A stretch of DNA of 64,000 nt, from the NCBI GenBank assembly GCA_038049695.1, contig CP142452.1, positions 79,286,501 through 79,350,500 on the forward strand. Direction: 5' to 3'. Positions within the stretch are counted from its first letter, which is position 1. Each line of letters opens with the position of its first letter. The notes below the pieces were generated by a model, which worked only from the letters and a program-made list of their open reading frames with translations, did no database searches and was not told the origin of the DNA. Source of the stretch: Cinnamomum chago (Eukaryota > Streptophyta > Magnoliopsida > Laurales > Lauraceae). Positions 1-15,064 of this stretch are shown here, piece after piece. The position numbers were made by a program, and so were the translations under genes.

Positions 1-231
1 TCAAATCTTGCCCTTAGAATTGGGAGATTAGACATGAAGGATTCTGAAAGGATTCCTGGTTTGATGCAGATAGCTGATGATTGTATGTATGTATGTATGC
101 ACATGCTTAGCTGATGTATATGTTGTGAGACAAATTTATTCTGCATTTCATGGGCATTCATTTGTGGACTTCAGACCTCTGTTCGATCATCTTATTCACA
201 TACCATCTTCCTATTTTTTAAGTTTCAACAC

Positions 232-277
<46 letters not shown>

Positions 278-3200
278 CTCCCTCCCTCCGTCCAACAGTT
301 GCAAAGTTGTTATCATGATTCTATACTTTTGACATGACCTAACTGGATTTATGAAAACTTTTTGCACCCAACTAATGGTGTTTTTTTATTATTTTATTTT
401 AATTATTGGTACATCACTTCCATTAAAATGACAATCTTCTTTCGAATTCAGTTTTGAATAACCATTTAATGTGCAGATAGTATGGATGAAGGTTGAGCTA
501 TGCAGATTGCTGGAAGAAAAAAGATCAGCTGTCCTCAGGTTCCTATCTTTCTGAATTTCATAGTAGATGAGCCATTATCGGGCTTTCTAATCCAATGAAG
601 ATTGTATTGGATCATCTTTTATATTATCTTCATTAGAGAACTTTGTGTAAACCCAGGATAGACTGGAATGGTGAAAAAGAATTCATGTAGGCTAGCTGAC
701 CCCAACAAAGTTGGGACAGGCTTTGATTATGGTGATGATAACTTTGCATGGGTGAAATGCTTGAAAGGAAAAAATGGATAATCAAGAAAAAAAAAGGAAG
801 AGAGAAACACTTGTCATAACAATTCTAAACTGGATGTCAAGCTCTAGGAGTTACCAACAGTACTTTCTGCAATCCCAAGAACTTTAATAGGATGATCTCA
901 TCAAGTTCCTGTCACTTTTTCATGCCATTTCGAACTTGACATGAATGAGACCTAGTTGCTTTACATGATATATATATATATATATATTTTTATCATTGTA
1001 GTTACCTATATGCTCTGCCTCTTCATCTTTTCAGGGTTAAAAAAATTCCAAAGGTGAAGCTGGAGAACAGATACCTATCGATGTATCAGTTATTGGCTGG
1101 GTTGCATTGAATCCATATGAATTTTTTAAGCCCCCAAAATATGAAAAATCTCAAAGTTGCCCCGAATATTGGAAAATGATGCAATCAAGGGAAGCCAAAT
1201 CCAATTGATTGTTAGCCCAACATACCCCGATCTTCAATCAACAGAAAATCTACTCAAACAAGGAGAAAAGTAGAGATTCCATTACCATTGAATGTTGATT
1301 GCTAAAATCCACCATAGATGTCTTCGATGCGATGGGAGAAACTCAACCAAAGGGAGAAGAAAACTCAAAATTGCATTAGCCGACAATTTTATTGAAATAA
1401 TTGAAAGGAATAACAAGAGCTGGGTTGAACATCCCTTTATGTGCCTTTAAATAATACCTAAACACACTTAATCCTTAAATCCTATTATCCAGTCATCACA
1501 ATCCATTAATCCTTGAGGGGTTGCAAGCATTTTTGAAAGGATTCTCATTGTCTAGCAGTGTACGTGTTGTCTCCCTGGAATTCCAAATGATTTGTTGATT
1601 GAGGAGAATTATTTCAACTGGCATTTCGAATGACACTTTTGCCATGTAGAATTCTCAGATATTCAACATTTGGAATGTTAATCAGCCCTGGGCATTGCGG
1701 AATTCCACTTGGGAGGAAAACATTTGGAATTCTTCAAATGCTCAAAGACAACATATAATGGAATGCTTGCAACCAAAGAGGCCCTAAAAGATCCTATGCA
1801 ATTAAAGGAAAACAAAGAAGGAAATCATTTCAAAACAACTGAACAAAGCAATCCCAACTTCATGTGCACATTCTGAGTCTGCATATGAGAGGATTTTGGC
1901 CACTTGCTATCCAATTCCTCTCAATCTCATGCCTTTATCTTTCTAAAAGAGTCTCCTTACTACTCAATATAGCTAAAATTTAGGAGGCACGCTATGTAAT
2001 TGTTGCTTGTGGGGGTATACTGCTCATATACTCCTAATTAGTTTTGTTGATTGTCTTTGTATTTGTTTTTTGTTTTTAATATAATCGTTCTCGTTAACGA
2101 TAAAAAAAATTCTGGAAAAGCGAAAGTGTATATTGGATGAAACATATTACAAGTTATAGTTGGTCAGCTGGCTGTTTTGAATTTTTTGGTGGGCCCCTTG
2201 CTAGGGCTGGTGGGACCTATTTTAAGCCCATTTTGACAATCCAAATTATGATTTGGTCACTATTTCTTGATAAGACCTTGGTTTGATATGGATGCAAAGC
2301 TCTTGGGCATGATCAATCTGATCCGAATAAGTGAGGGCTTGATCGATCACATGGTCCATTGGATCTAGGCCATAAGCTTTTGCATAAGAAAAAAAGTAGA
2401 TTTTCTTGTCTTTTTTTCTTTCTTATTTAATATATAGTCATGGATCAGACCACTAAAATGTATTTTAGTTGCTGTATTTCTATTGAATCTGTTGGGCTTT
2501 GTTTTTTTGAGTTCACACCATTGGTTAAATATAGAGATTTTGCTCGTACAACTGCCCTAAGACCTAATATTCGCCTGTCAACAGTTGAAGTTTAACAAAT
2601 TACCGTAGAGCTATTTGTATGCTATCCTAGGGCTATGCGATATCGCACATATCGCACTATCCAATGTCCTAGGGCAGTGCAATATCTCACATATCGCAGT
2701 ATCACACTATGCGATATCCTACATCCATATGACATCGTACCTTTGTTGTATGAATAGCTCTGTGGGAAATATTTAAATTTTGACCATTTAGTGACAAATA
2801 TCAGGTCTAAGGGCAGCCATACGGTCAAAACCCCTTAATATATGAATAACATTAGAGATATATATATATATATTTTCTTTTAACGGTAAAATTTATTGCT
2901 CAAAAAAGAAAAAGAGCAAAAGACTACAAGAAGAAACCCCCAACAAACCAAAAAAATCAACTAAACATAAAAAAGAATAGAGACGGAAAACTCCCTCTTT
3001 TGCAAGAGCATCCATCCGCCATGACATTAGCCTCTTGAAAGATATGGTGAAAAGAAGCACCCAATCGACTAGAGATATCTTGCACCTCCTCCACCCAATC
3101 CAGCAACCTCCATGGAATAAAAGCTTCCCCAGCACCCCATTGAATAGCTGAGTAAGAATCCCCTTCAATAACAACATGAGCTGTGCTACATGGACTAACT

Positions 3201-6200
3201 GGGGGACCGATTTCGGGCCCGGTCCCCCAGGAAGACTATTGGATCCCAGCCTGGGATACTTTCCAAAGTTAACAACTCACAACATTGATACTTTCCAAAG
3301 TTAACAACTCACAACATTGATACTTTCCAAAGTTAACAACTCACAACAACCGATAAGAAGAACATACACTTCTGCATCATTAACTCTTAGAGAATCCACA
3401 CGCCCAGAGAAATTTCTTCACACATTACCTTTCCAATCTCTGATTACTCCTCCAATACCACCCCTTTGTGAAGAGTGAAGAAAACTGCCATCAAAGTTTA
3501 ATTTTAAAACACCATTGGGAGTTGTCCAAAGATTTTTCTAAACAAAATTAACCTGGCGCCCCTTGGAAAAAAACTGGCCAAGATCTAGAAAGATCTTCCA
3601 AATAGACTCCTCAAAACTCCCTCCGCTCCACCACCCATTCCGAGACAGAGTAGACAATTGATTCAACCACCTCTTTTACTGATTTACAAGTATTTTGAAA
3701 AAATCTTTTATTTCTTTCCAGCCAAAGCTTCCAAATGGTACCATACAAAGCTGCTATCCATAAAATCCTTCCACGAAAGAATTTACATCCATACTGCCAC
3801 TGAATGAAAAGATCAAAGATATTATGGGGTTTAATTAGCTATTTGTACAATTTATGTAATATGATTACAATAAATAAATAAATAAATAAAACATCCAAAT
3901 ATTAAACTCCAAAAGTTAAACTTTTCACTTGGATGCAAATTATCATTTACGAGTCATTTCTTTTATCATGTTTTGTTTAAGTCTATTTTGGCCTCTTTCT
4001 GTTTTGACAGAGCTGAAGAACTGGAGACAGCACTGATGGAGATGGTCAAGCAGGACAATAGACGACAATTGAGTGCGAGGGTATGCATAAAGCTAATTTC
4101 CACACAATTATTCCCTCTTAAAATGTTAATTGCGCGCGCGTGTTGAAGGGATAAGGATATTTTCATTTACTTACAGAAACATCTAAACAGAAACATAAAG
4201 CTACACCTAACATACTTGCCAAAAGCACTTCGCACAAAAGAAGCCAAAAACTCAAAAATCAATAGGCATTAATGCTCTCAAAAGCAGCTGCAACCATAGT
4301 GGAACTTTTCTCTCTGCCCCTTGCACCAGACCAGCCAGAATCCTTTCGCGCTTGAGATCTTCTATTTTCAGCACTTGAAATTCCTTCATATAAATAGCCT
4401 GTGTGGTCGGGTAATGCATGCTTGAAGATATACAGTTGTGGGGTCTTTCTTTTGGCTCATCTATCTGCAATTTTGTTTGCTACTCTTCTATTGAAGCATG
4501 CTTGCGATTGATAGAGGTATTCAAATGCCTTCCAAGTCTCTTGCGATAACTTCATGAGTTTCCATGGAAGTAATTTAGAAGGTTGAAGACCCTCTATAAT
4601 GAGAGGATCTCTTCAATTTGTAAATCTGCACGGCACTTAAGTCCTAATGACAGCTTTTCATGCTGCTTCCAAAAGATGGTATGCTGTGATTTGAGAAGAA
4701 TAAGCTAACAGTAGACTCCCTTCATGATAAGCACCCTGGGCTCTCTCATTAGTAGGACAAAAGATCCATCAAAGTTTAGCTTTACCCATCCCTCAGGGGG
4801 TAGAGTTGTGAGCTTATCTTGAAATCGAGAGCCATTTTCCATGGATGGTATAAGCTACAGCTATTTGGTAACTTGAAGGATTCAAAGGGCTCATCTGCAA
4901 AATGTTAGTTTATTGCTTAATTTGGATGGTATAAGTTACAGCTATTTGGTAACTTGAAGGATTCAAAGGGCTCATCTGCAAAATGTTAGTTTATTGCTTA
5001 ATTTCTTTACAGTTTTTTTTTTATTTTTACAAAGAAGCCCCTGTATTTTAGCAAAACCACAAAGAAGCTCTCCTAAGCTCAAGCTTAGGATAAAGTAAGC
5101 TCAAGTGTGTGGTGGGGCCCACCTGGGGACCCACATGGGGATGGGGGTAGGGGGGATTTCAAGGACTCCATGGGATCTTCCTTTCTACAAAAAATCAGCC
5201 CCAAATGCGATTTCTATCATCTCCATATGGGCCCAAAAGTTTAACGGTTAACAGTCCATTTGAATTGATACATAGTCGATCCAACGGTTGAGTAAATTCG
5301 GATCTGGCCGAAAGTTGGTGGACATGTTCAATTTAGGGAAGTCATGTGTTTAGTCCATTTGGATGGACCAAAGGTGGACCCCACAAGCATGAGCTTACGA
5401 ACTTTTTTCCTAAGCTTGAGCTTAGGAGAGCCTTGCTCATATATATATATATATATATATTGAATGGTAACTTTCATTTAGCTGGCAGGACAAGAGAGCT
5501 ATACTGACAAGCAACGAAACAGGAAAAGACAACAACAGAAAAACCACCCAGGCACAAAAAAAAAAAAAAGGAGAGGTAAAAAAACAACAACAAACTACAG
5601 AACAGAACAGCCCTTATCATAGGCCAGCCACCCCCTTCCAATTCCTCATTATCTGATCCAAAGAGAATCCTTTAATAGAGCTGTTAAGTAGCACCCAAGA
5701 AGCCACTGTAAATTTAATTCTTCCCATTCAAATGCTCTCATCTACAGCCACCCCCTCAAAACATCTCTTGTTTATTTCCTTCCATATCTTATTTCTGGTT
5801 ACTATCAGAAACATTATCTTATGGCCTCTACCAAGGTAGGCAAAATTTGAATAGTACTGCTCTTGGATAGTCCTACCTGGTGTGAGGTCCACAAATCAAT
5901 CAAAATTCATTAGTGCTAAGGAGGTCTGAGGGTAACCTTGCGAGAAAAGATATTGATGCCTTGTTTAAGTTTTAAACATCACATGTGTAGGTGATGATGA
6001 AAGGGAACAAAACATGCATCAACCCATGAGACTTCACACAGTTCACTCCAGACCCTGGAAAATATTCCCATAAGAGAGGGAAAGCCAATCATCCATGTTA
6101 TCGTTGTATCTTAAATACTATTCTTGTGGTTTGTCAATAAATGATCTAAGATTTACAGCAGGAGGTTATAACCCTGCAATTTGCTGATTTGGTGGTGAGG

Positions 6201-9200
6201 GAGGAACCATCAACTCTTAGCAATGATGTCTGATAGTTTAATTAATCTCGAATACCATGGCAACTTGAATAGTGATGATTTCAATGATTTCCTTGATTTG
6301 GATGGAGACGATGGAATGTATTTTTGGTTACAAGGAGGTGTCTGACAAATGGACAGTGAAGGTGGCGGCCATGAAACTTAAAGAAAGACCCTCGGCTTCG
6401 TGGGAGCAAATCAAAGCGACCCAGGTGAGGAAAGTCTAAGGTGAGGGGACATGGGCGAAAGATGAAAAGTCATCTTAATTCTTAATGAAGTTTTCTTGCC
6501 TGTAGACTGTGTAGTCACTCTTCATGTGATTACAATAAATCTGACAGAGGAATCAGACGGTTGAAGAATACACTGAAGAGTTTCATCAGTTGGTCACTTA
6601 TAATGGCTCGTGGGAATCCGAAGAGCACTTGATTGACCGGTTTGTACATGGTTTGAGGCCAGCTATCCTTGAGGGCTTGAGTGTTGTGCTAGTCTTCTGC
6701 TTTCCAGAGCATTTGGCAAGCAATGGCTGTAGAAAAGAAGGCCAAGAAGGGCAACGAACAAAGTGAATCTGCCTCAGGTTGGTTGGTCGACCATTGAACA
6801 GAGCAGTGGAGGTTCATGCAGATCAGACTTAATATGGACACAAGATGCCACAGCGACATCTGAATCATTTGCTCAAAACGAAGGGGCATCCACTCAATCA
6901 CACAAGGAAAATGTCCGATGCCTTAAGTGCCATGAAACTGGGCGCACACTTTTGCCGAATGTCTCAAGCACCAAGTGAATTTGGAGAACAAGAGGGCTCA
7001 TATTGACCTGATTATGAAAGTGAGGATGAATCTAATGGGGATGGTGATGGAGGGCCAGTTTATGATGAAAAGGATAGTAGTGATGATCTTGTTGGCGACT
7101 AGAAATCTTTTTAATCAGGAAAAGCCTTTTGGCACCTAAAAGCCCCAATTGGTGGGAATGGTTGCACACCAATATTTTCTATGCTACTTGCACAATACTA
7201 GGAAAAGTTTCTAGGGTCATTGTTGATGGAGGCAGCTGTGAGAACGTGGTTTCACGAGAAACGGTGTACAAGTTTAAATTGAAATGTAGTTTCTCCAGAT
7301 GCTAGAACTCTCTCTAGAGGAGCAAAGTTTTAGCCTTTGCTTGGCTATCTCTTTGTGGGAAAATTCTCATGATGGACAACCTTCACCGACGCAACGTGAT
7401 CATTGTTGTGATCATTGTCAGTTATTTCCCTCTCTGTCTCTCCATAGGTGAATTGGTGGACTGCCTTCTTCTCAATTGCAAGGTCTCCAATGGTTTATGG
7501 ACCTCAATTGTTAGTGGGTTTGAGTGCTACTGGGTGCTCCCCTGGTCCATAGCTGATTTGTTTGATATGTGGGTGCCCCTTAGTCTCCTCCAAAAGAAAG
7601 ATTATGTGGCGCCTTTCCTTTTTGGCTTGTACTTGGTCAACTTGGAAAGAAAGAAGCCGTAGGTGCTTTGAATGAATTGCCTCTCCCTCTGTAGAAATCA
7701 TATATAGAATGAGATTTTGTGTATCCTCCTGGGACTCTATCCTTCCCTAGTTCTAGGGCCTATCTCTCGACAACAACATCACGTTTGACTGGAGGGAAGT
7801 GGCAACTCTTTGACAAGGGATCTCTCTTTCCTTGTTTTGGCCAAGGGATCTTGCTGTCCCCCTTGTAAAGTCTCATGTTCCTCCCTTCTGAGTGGTGTCT
7901 GTATTTTTTTGGGGGTTTCCCTTTGCTGCTTCTCAGTATAATTCTTTTATAAAGTAAAACTTTTGATTGATGCAAGTTACCATTTCGTGAAAAAAAAAAA
8001 CAGTTATTAAAAGTTGAAGCATCCGTCGCCATAACAACATTCATCGTTAAAAATAAAATAAAAATAAGAGCAGCAAGGTAAAAGTAAAATGTCGTTTTCT
8101 TATTTCATTTTCTATTGGTGGAAATTACTTAGATAATGTGTGGTGTGATGTTGTCCTCGAAATGGACACATGTCACATGTTATTGGGCTGACCATTGTAG
8201 TACGATAGGCAGACTATGCTTGAGCCCGTGGAACCGCTTACACAATAAGCCTGCTAGTGATGATGATGTTAACCTGTTATCACAGTCTGAATTAATGGGT
8301 GAATTAGATTGGGTGCAACATTTTGGAAGGTGGGGTAACGGACTAGAATCTTGGGATAACATTACTTTTCAGCCACAACCAATATATGATGAATAACGTG
8401 GAGGAAGTCCCTGATCAATACACACCAACAACATGGGTTCGCACTAATGTTCCTCCCTTCCAAGAAGTAATGAAGTTGTATCAATTCCCAACAATGTGGG
8501 AATTTTGGTGCATGATGACACATTCATGGTGACTGAATACATTGATCCACTTTGGGAGGGTGCAATGCAGGTGGATGCTTCAGTTGATCGTTTTCTTACT
8601 GTTTCAGGCAGCCTTGGCCATTTTGAAGTAGCAATACCAAAATGCGGGGATGACAAAGTTTCAAGTTTGCATTGTGAATGTTGCAATAGAAGGCACAAAT
8701 GAAAGTGATGAATGGCATTATGAAGGCTTAGAATTTTGCTATCATCTTTTGGAGATTCAATTATTCTTTAATGAAATATGGGATCTCATTGCAAACTATA
8801 AATACTTTTATCCATTATCATATAACCTTGTGAGTAGAGATGTGAATGACATTTTTTATTCTTTAGCAAATTGGGTGTCATGGAGATGTTTATGGTGAAT
8901 CCCCCCCCCCCCCCCCCCCCCCCTCCGCGCTTGATGATATGATCTTGTTCTCTTTTAAAAAATGTATTCTGGCCTAGTAAAAAAGCAGTCTATTTGATCA
9001 TTAAATGTATCCTTGTAATGCTGCGTGTGCGTGCACGCGCGTGTGGAACTTTTAATGTTATCTCTTGTTCCAGAGTATGAAAGTCTCCTGTGTAATACAT
9101 CTGAGGGTTATTTTTTCTGTACAGGTGGAGCAGTTGGAGCAGGAGGTAGCTATGCTCCAGCAAGCTCTTGCAGACAAGCAGGAACAGGAAAAGGCCATGC

Positions 9201-12200
9201 TTCAGGTCGCTTTCCATTTGTTTTGTCTTATAGATTTTGTTCTTGATTTTTCATTGATATTATAAGTGGTACCTTTCTTTTTTCTGTATTAGAACTAACA
9301 CTGTTTATTATTAAAGGTATTGATGCGGGTAGAGCAAGAGCAGAAGGTTACAGAAGATGCTCGCAGATTTGCTGAGCTAGATGCTGCAGCTCAGAGATAT
9401 GCTGCAAATGTGCTTCAGGTTCTTTCTTCTCTTTGATGTGCTAAATTGTTCTAACTCTTTTTTTTTTTTTTTTGTGTGGGTAACAATAGCTGTTTGTTTT
9501 ACGTGATTGTGAATGAAAGAAGTGGGATCTGAGTTGTTTTATTGATCTTGGAAGGCAAAAATCTCCGAGTTAAATTTTGTGATGTCCATGCTCCATGGAA
9601 TTGACTGTTACCTGTAAAAAAAACTAAAATCTGACCTGACGTTGTACTTGTTTCAAACATTAATTAGCCCTCAGGGATTCATCCAAATCAAATGCACGAC
9701 ATGTTTGTCTCGAAGCCTAATTAGCTCTCCACTATGCTTTGATCTTGTTTTAATCTATTATAGAGAAGCTTCCTGCATTTTGCTGGGGCATAGCACATCA
9801 GAATCATGATTATAGATTATATATTCCCATCTTCACATTTTGATCATTTTAAGAGTTGTGAAGCTACCTATTTCTTACATTTTATTCTAATTGTTGAAGT
9901 TGGAAGAACCTTGTCTATGCTTTTGGCTCTTTTGTGTCTTCATGCAACAATATGAAACCGCCTGAGTTGGTCGTGGAGGTTAAAAAGTAGGATAATCTAC
10001 CTATTTGATAGCTTTACCATAGAGCAATCCCAAACTACGTGTATCTTATTCATTTGAACTCACATTGTTTGAACAGTCATCACTAGAACACGCATTTCTT
10101 TAATTGTGATAGATTTTCCTTCATCTTCCCCCACTTTTCCCCTAATCTTGTGGAACCTCTGTGCTCCACTGATTGTTATGAAAAGCTTGAGGGACAAATA
10201 TTTCCATTAATTTGAAATATTTATATTTTCCTGAGACAAAACATAAAAATAAAAATGTTGGCAGAAAGATTCTGGGAAAGGAAACCTGCCATGGTCTATG
10301 GGTCATGGATCTGTTGTTCTGAAGGAAACCCCTTAACTTGCTGAGCCACTTGGTGGAATGAGTCTTGAAGTTCTTAGTGGGATCGCCATTAAAAAAATAA
10401 AAATAAATAAAAAAACCTTGGTGGGAGTGACTGAGAATACGATTTGTAAGGATGGGAGAATCTTAATTCTTAGTGGGAATGGGAAAGAAAACTGTTTTTA
10501 GGAGGGTATATGGGTCAGGGATTCTATCTCTGCTAACGTTCCGTATATTGTATTCTAGATCTAAAATGAAATATAATTACAAATTGAGTAGAGCTCATAG
10601 GACTGAATTGAAGTCGGAGCTTATCTTTTAGAGAGATTTCATTGATTTTCATATTGAACAGGTCAATTCTATCTTGCAAGTAAGTTTGTAATGAAGTGCA
10701 TTCTGTTCGAAGGTAATGATCAAATATTTGGCCCTCTTCCCCGGTGGTGATTACACAATTGATATGCAATTCTCAACATCTTAGCCTTATCCCGTATTCT
10801 AGGGTTGGCTATTCTTAATATGCAATTGTCATCCTGAAATCTTCCTCCCCATCCCTAAGGTCACATTTGGCAACCAAATTCTTGGGGATTCCTCACCTCT
10901 TTTTTTTCCCAGAGTATTTGGAAAATCCATGTTAGTTAATTGCAAATCCTCAAGGATCTGGGCCAGTGGAAATGAGGATTTCCCCCTATAGGATTTGGGA
11001 ATTTTCAGTTTTGCGGATTTATTGATGCAGCCGCACCACAACTCCACGGGAGTTATATTGTGGGCCACATGTGGGACCCAAGGAATTGATTTTTATTATT
11101 ATTAGTTTCTGATTTTTATTAGCTCCTAATTTTAGCAAAGATTGTAATTAGGATTAGTTTCTAATTTGGATAGGATTCTTATTTTTGTTTCCTAGTTTGA
11201 TGAGGGATTGTTTTCTTGGCCCTTAAGTTTCTTTTATTATAAATATGACATTGTAGAGATCCATGATCTCAGATTGGAGTTAATAGAATTTTACCTTTTG
11301 TGGGTTTATCGTTGGAGAGTGTTCTTTATCATGTGATTGTTCTTGTGGGAACCCAAATTGTGCTCCAACACTTGCGATCCTGACCCTAGGATTGCATCAT
11401 TTATGCACTGATGCCAATTTTTCTTAGCTATGCGCACTGATATGCAACCATATTGATATGTACAAATCTTCATTGCAGAATCCTTAAATCTGCCACAAGG
11501 AATCCTCAAATATGGATTCCTCACATGTTACCAAAGGTGCCCTAGATGAAGTTTTTTTAGAAATCTCTATCCTCGTAGTGTCATGGGTTTGTGTAGGACT
11601 GCGACATTATTTACTTAGGATCAACTCTATGGGAAAAGAAACTTTGTTGCGCGTGGAAAAGAAACTGGTGGCCATCTTCCTATACATTAGCCAGTAGCCC
11701 AGTTTTGGAATTTCTTCAACCTGTTTTCTGTCTTCGGTTCTCTTGGCTTATGAATTTTTGGTGGTCACTCCTTTCAAGGCAAGTGGAAATATGCTTTGGA
11801 AGCTGTTCCAAAATTTCTTGGTTATGTGAAGATATTATTTCACACTCACTGTTGCGAGGATCTATGATCCCCAGATACGGCATGGATACGGCAAGGACAC
11901 GCTATATACACGGCAGGGACACGGATTTTACACATAAAAAGTGAAGTATCGGATACGATACGACACGATACGTTGCCCATTTTGAAGTATCCGTGCATCA
12001 TAGGCGAGGATTATTATTAGGGTGTTGAAAGAAAAAGAGTTTTAGGAACTCTCAGATTTTTTCAGAGGTTAAAGGGCTGCCAAGTGCCAACAGATGATGA
12101 TTGTCTAACTCTAATATTTTGCACCCTATGCTAAAGTGGGTTCTCAGTGATGCAGCCTTTCAAAATTGCAAGTGTTGAATCTGTGGAAGCTGAATGCAAC

Positions 12201-15019
12201 CTTCAAATTTCCATTGTCAATCCCCATGGGTCAACCAGCCCGTGGGCCCAGCCCATCTTTTGTGACCTAGCCTTTGGGCCCAACCCATTCATTTTATCTA
12301 TTTTTATTTTATTAAGTATTTTTTAAATTATGTTTTAAGTGATTTATGTCTTTTAATTAGATGTTTTAATCATTTGATGCAGGATAGCCCCATGGTCCCC
12401 ATGGGTTGACCGGCTTGTGGGCCCAGCCCATCTATCCTGACCAAGCCTTTGGCCCAGCCCGTTCATTTTATGTTATTTTTATTATTTGTAGTTTTAATTA
12501 TGTTTTCAATTATTTTAGTTGAATGTTTTAATCTTGGCCATCGATGTGTTTGGATGGTCCAGATTAACTTTAGGGTTATTTCTTTTGCTATATGATAAAA
12601 GCCTCTTGGCTTAAAATTGTTATTGATAATGAAAATTTTGAGTGCTTTTGGGTTTCCCAAGTTCTCTTCTCCTCACCTGTAATAAGGAGTTTTTCATGAG
12701 GCCAATATTTTTCAAGTGAGAGCCTGACCTACCCCCATCCTCTCTATCTCTATTCTACCCGCCCCGCACCTTGATCCGCCGTCCACATCACTGAGTCACC
12801 ATTGGTAAACTTAGTTTTTTAGGATTGGCAGAGCATTGAAGGATGATAAGGGAGCTCGGAGCTCCAACTAAGGCCTTCTTAGGGCGAGTGAGCACATGTG
12901 ATTTAATTAGGGCAGAGATTTTGTCTTTTTTGAGAGGGATTACGGTTTTGAAAAACTCTTTTGACAGGGTCACTAATTGTGGAATATGATTCAAAATGCC
13001 ATCTTTTGGGTTGAATGGTCACTCTACATTGCCCTAAGCTATGAATGAAACCAAAGTCGTAGTTTCTCATATAATTGTGTTCTTTACACAATCAAAATGG
13101 GGACAACGTATACCTTTCAAAAAAAAAAAAAAAATGGGGACAAGGTAAGAGATGAGTGCATTTGTGCAGTCAAGACTTCATAGAAATATTAAATGTTAGT
13201 TGTTTTGTACATGTAATGCCTTAACAACTCTCTCTTTATCTGCATCGTCCTGTTGGAGAAGTATTAATTCAGAGTTATTTTTTATGCTAAATTTCACTAA
13301 ATTCATCATTACCTCTCAAAAGGTGAAGGAGACGGCAGGAAGAATGAGCAGAATAACGTACACCTTTCTTGGTTTCCATCCGCAGGAAGAATGAACATTC
13401 ATTTTTTTATTAATTACCTTGGGATCTTTGACAAGGTTAATTACTGTAAGGATAAAATTTTACTATTCATTTGTTGAACTCAAGTCATGTCAATAAGATT
13501 ATTTTAAAAAGATTTGACTACGAAACTGATAGAGAAGGCTAGATTAACAAATTTGCATGTTTGGACTTTACCTCCCTCCCTTGAGGTGCCCTTCAATAAT
13601 ACCCGCAGAACTTGGTTGGAAGCTGGTAGCAACTTTCTGCAGTGAATCAGCAATATTTCCATCTTGCAGCTTTTGTTATTACTGTAATACATTTTACATA
13701 AGCTTTAGCCAAATTGCTACCACCTTGATCAGGACCTTGTCGCTGGGTAGTTTGTGTAGCCTCTTATCTGTCCCTACATTGGAGTGAGAAATCAGGGTCT
13801 AATTGTGATCTTCTATGTGTTCACTTTTTTGTTATCTACTCTTACCTATATACATATGCAGGAAAAATATGAAGAGGCCATGGCTTCACTTGCACAAATG
13901 GAGAAGAGGGTGGTTATGGCAGAAACAATGTTAGAGGCTACATTGCAATACCAAACCAGCCAAGTTAAAGCCCATCAACCTGGAACACCATCTCCAGGGT
14001 AATTATCTATTTCTCATTGAAACAATATTCTTTCTATGGCCCTCTGCTGGCATTTGGTTTGGAGAAGTCTTCAATCACTATGTAAAATTGTCTGTGAAAC
14101 ATTGATACAAGTCTTGGAGTCATTTTCTATTTGATATAATTTATATTTTTGGCGAAGTATTGGTAGAGGAAACTGTCTTTGTCTGGCCTCCTTTACTTTG
14201 CCACCACTTTATATAGATGGGTGGATCAGGTTTGGGGTTTTGGTCCTGTGGGTGCCACTTGAGGTTGACTAGCTCTGTCAATCTTAGTTCTCTGCTGGTA
14301 CAGCAGGGGTCATAGAACATACTCTGACCCATTTAAACTCCCATTGCTGTCAGCATAGTTTCAAACCTTCAGCAATCATATCGATTTGGTAAATGAAAAG
14401 AGGTTATACTACCAGGAGCCTTTGCTTCTGGTACTGTATCATACAGCTTATCATACCTGCCAATGGAAGTGTAGAGATTCCAACACCGTGACTTGAGGAG
14501 GTTTTTCCTTTGTTCAGGTATTAGTTTGCAGCAGCAATATGAGTTCTTGTGGCAGGGTCTGGAAGTTTCCTGAAGGGCAGCTGTGTGATCCATGGTTGTC
14601 AAATGGGCAAGAATTTCATTGACCCCATGGCCCATGGCACCCTAGGAAGCAGCATGGTTAGTACATATGAAGAGCCAAGTCAAGAAGTCATCACAAAGGT
14701 CCAGCTGTAGGATCTTGGTTTGGAAGTAACTAGTAGATTCTGTGAATGATATGAATCATATTTGCCAATGCCAGTTTTGTGGTTGATCCTGTCCTGATGT
14801 GACCAAAGTGGGTGAGCCCAATTCCCTTAGACGGCCTAAAACCTAAATAAAAATGGTAGAAGATACCCAGAAATTACAATAAAAACAAATAAAAAAAAGT
14901 CCATAAATGTTGTCTTCATGTGTGAATTTTAAATCCTGCTGTCTGACATGACCACTTAGAAACCAATATAAGTTAAGACCAGTTTAGACTACTGGCATAT
15001 AAGTTGACAATTGGAATTT

Positions 15020-15064
<45 letters not shown>

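Larger units (their letters stand above)
2858..3832 (-). mobile_element. L1-type LINE, 5'-truncated 3' end (zf-RVT tail plus RNase H)
   Basis: On the - strand, conceptual translation gives WKLWLERNKRFFQNTCKSVK, then an RNase H-like segment: LNFDGSF near 3500, GGIGGVIRDWKG near 3430, VIEGDSYSAIQWG near 3150 and HHIFQEANVMAD near 3040. This order is the C-terminus of plant L1 ORF2 with an RNase H domain. At least one frameshift lies in the last motif (the ADALAK-like residues fall in another frame). The element ends in an A-rich/TA tail at 2858-2890. It is antisense to the TBC gene, within its 3.5-kb intron. Confidence 0.7.
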
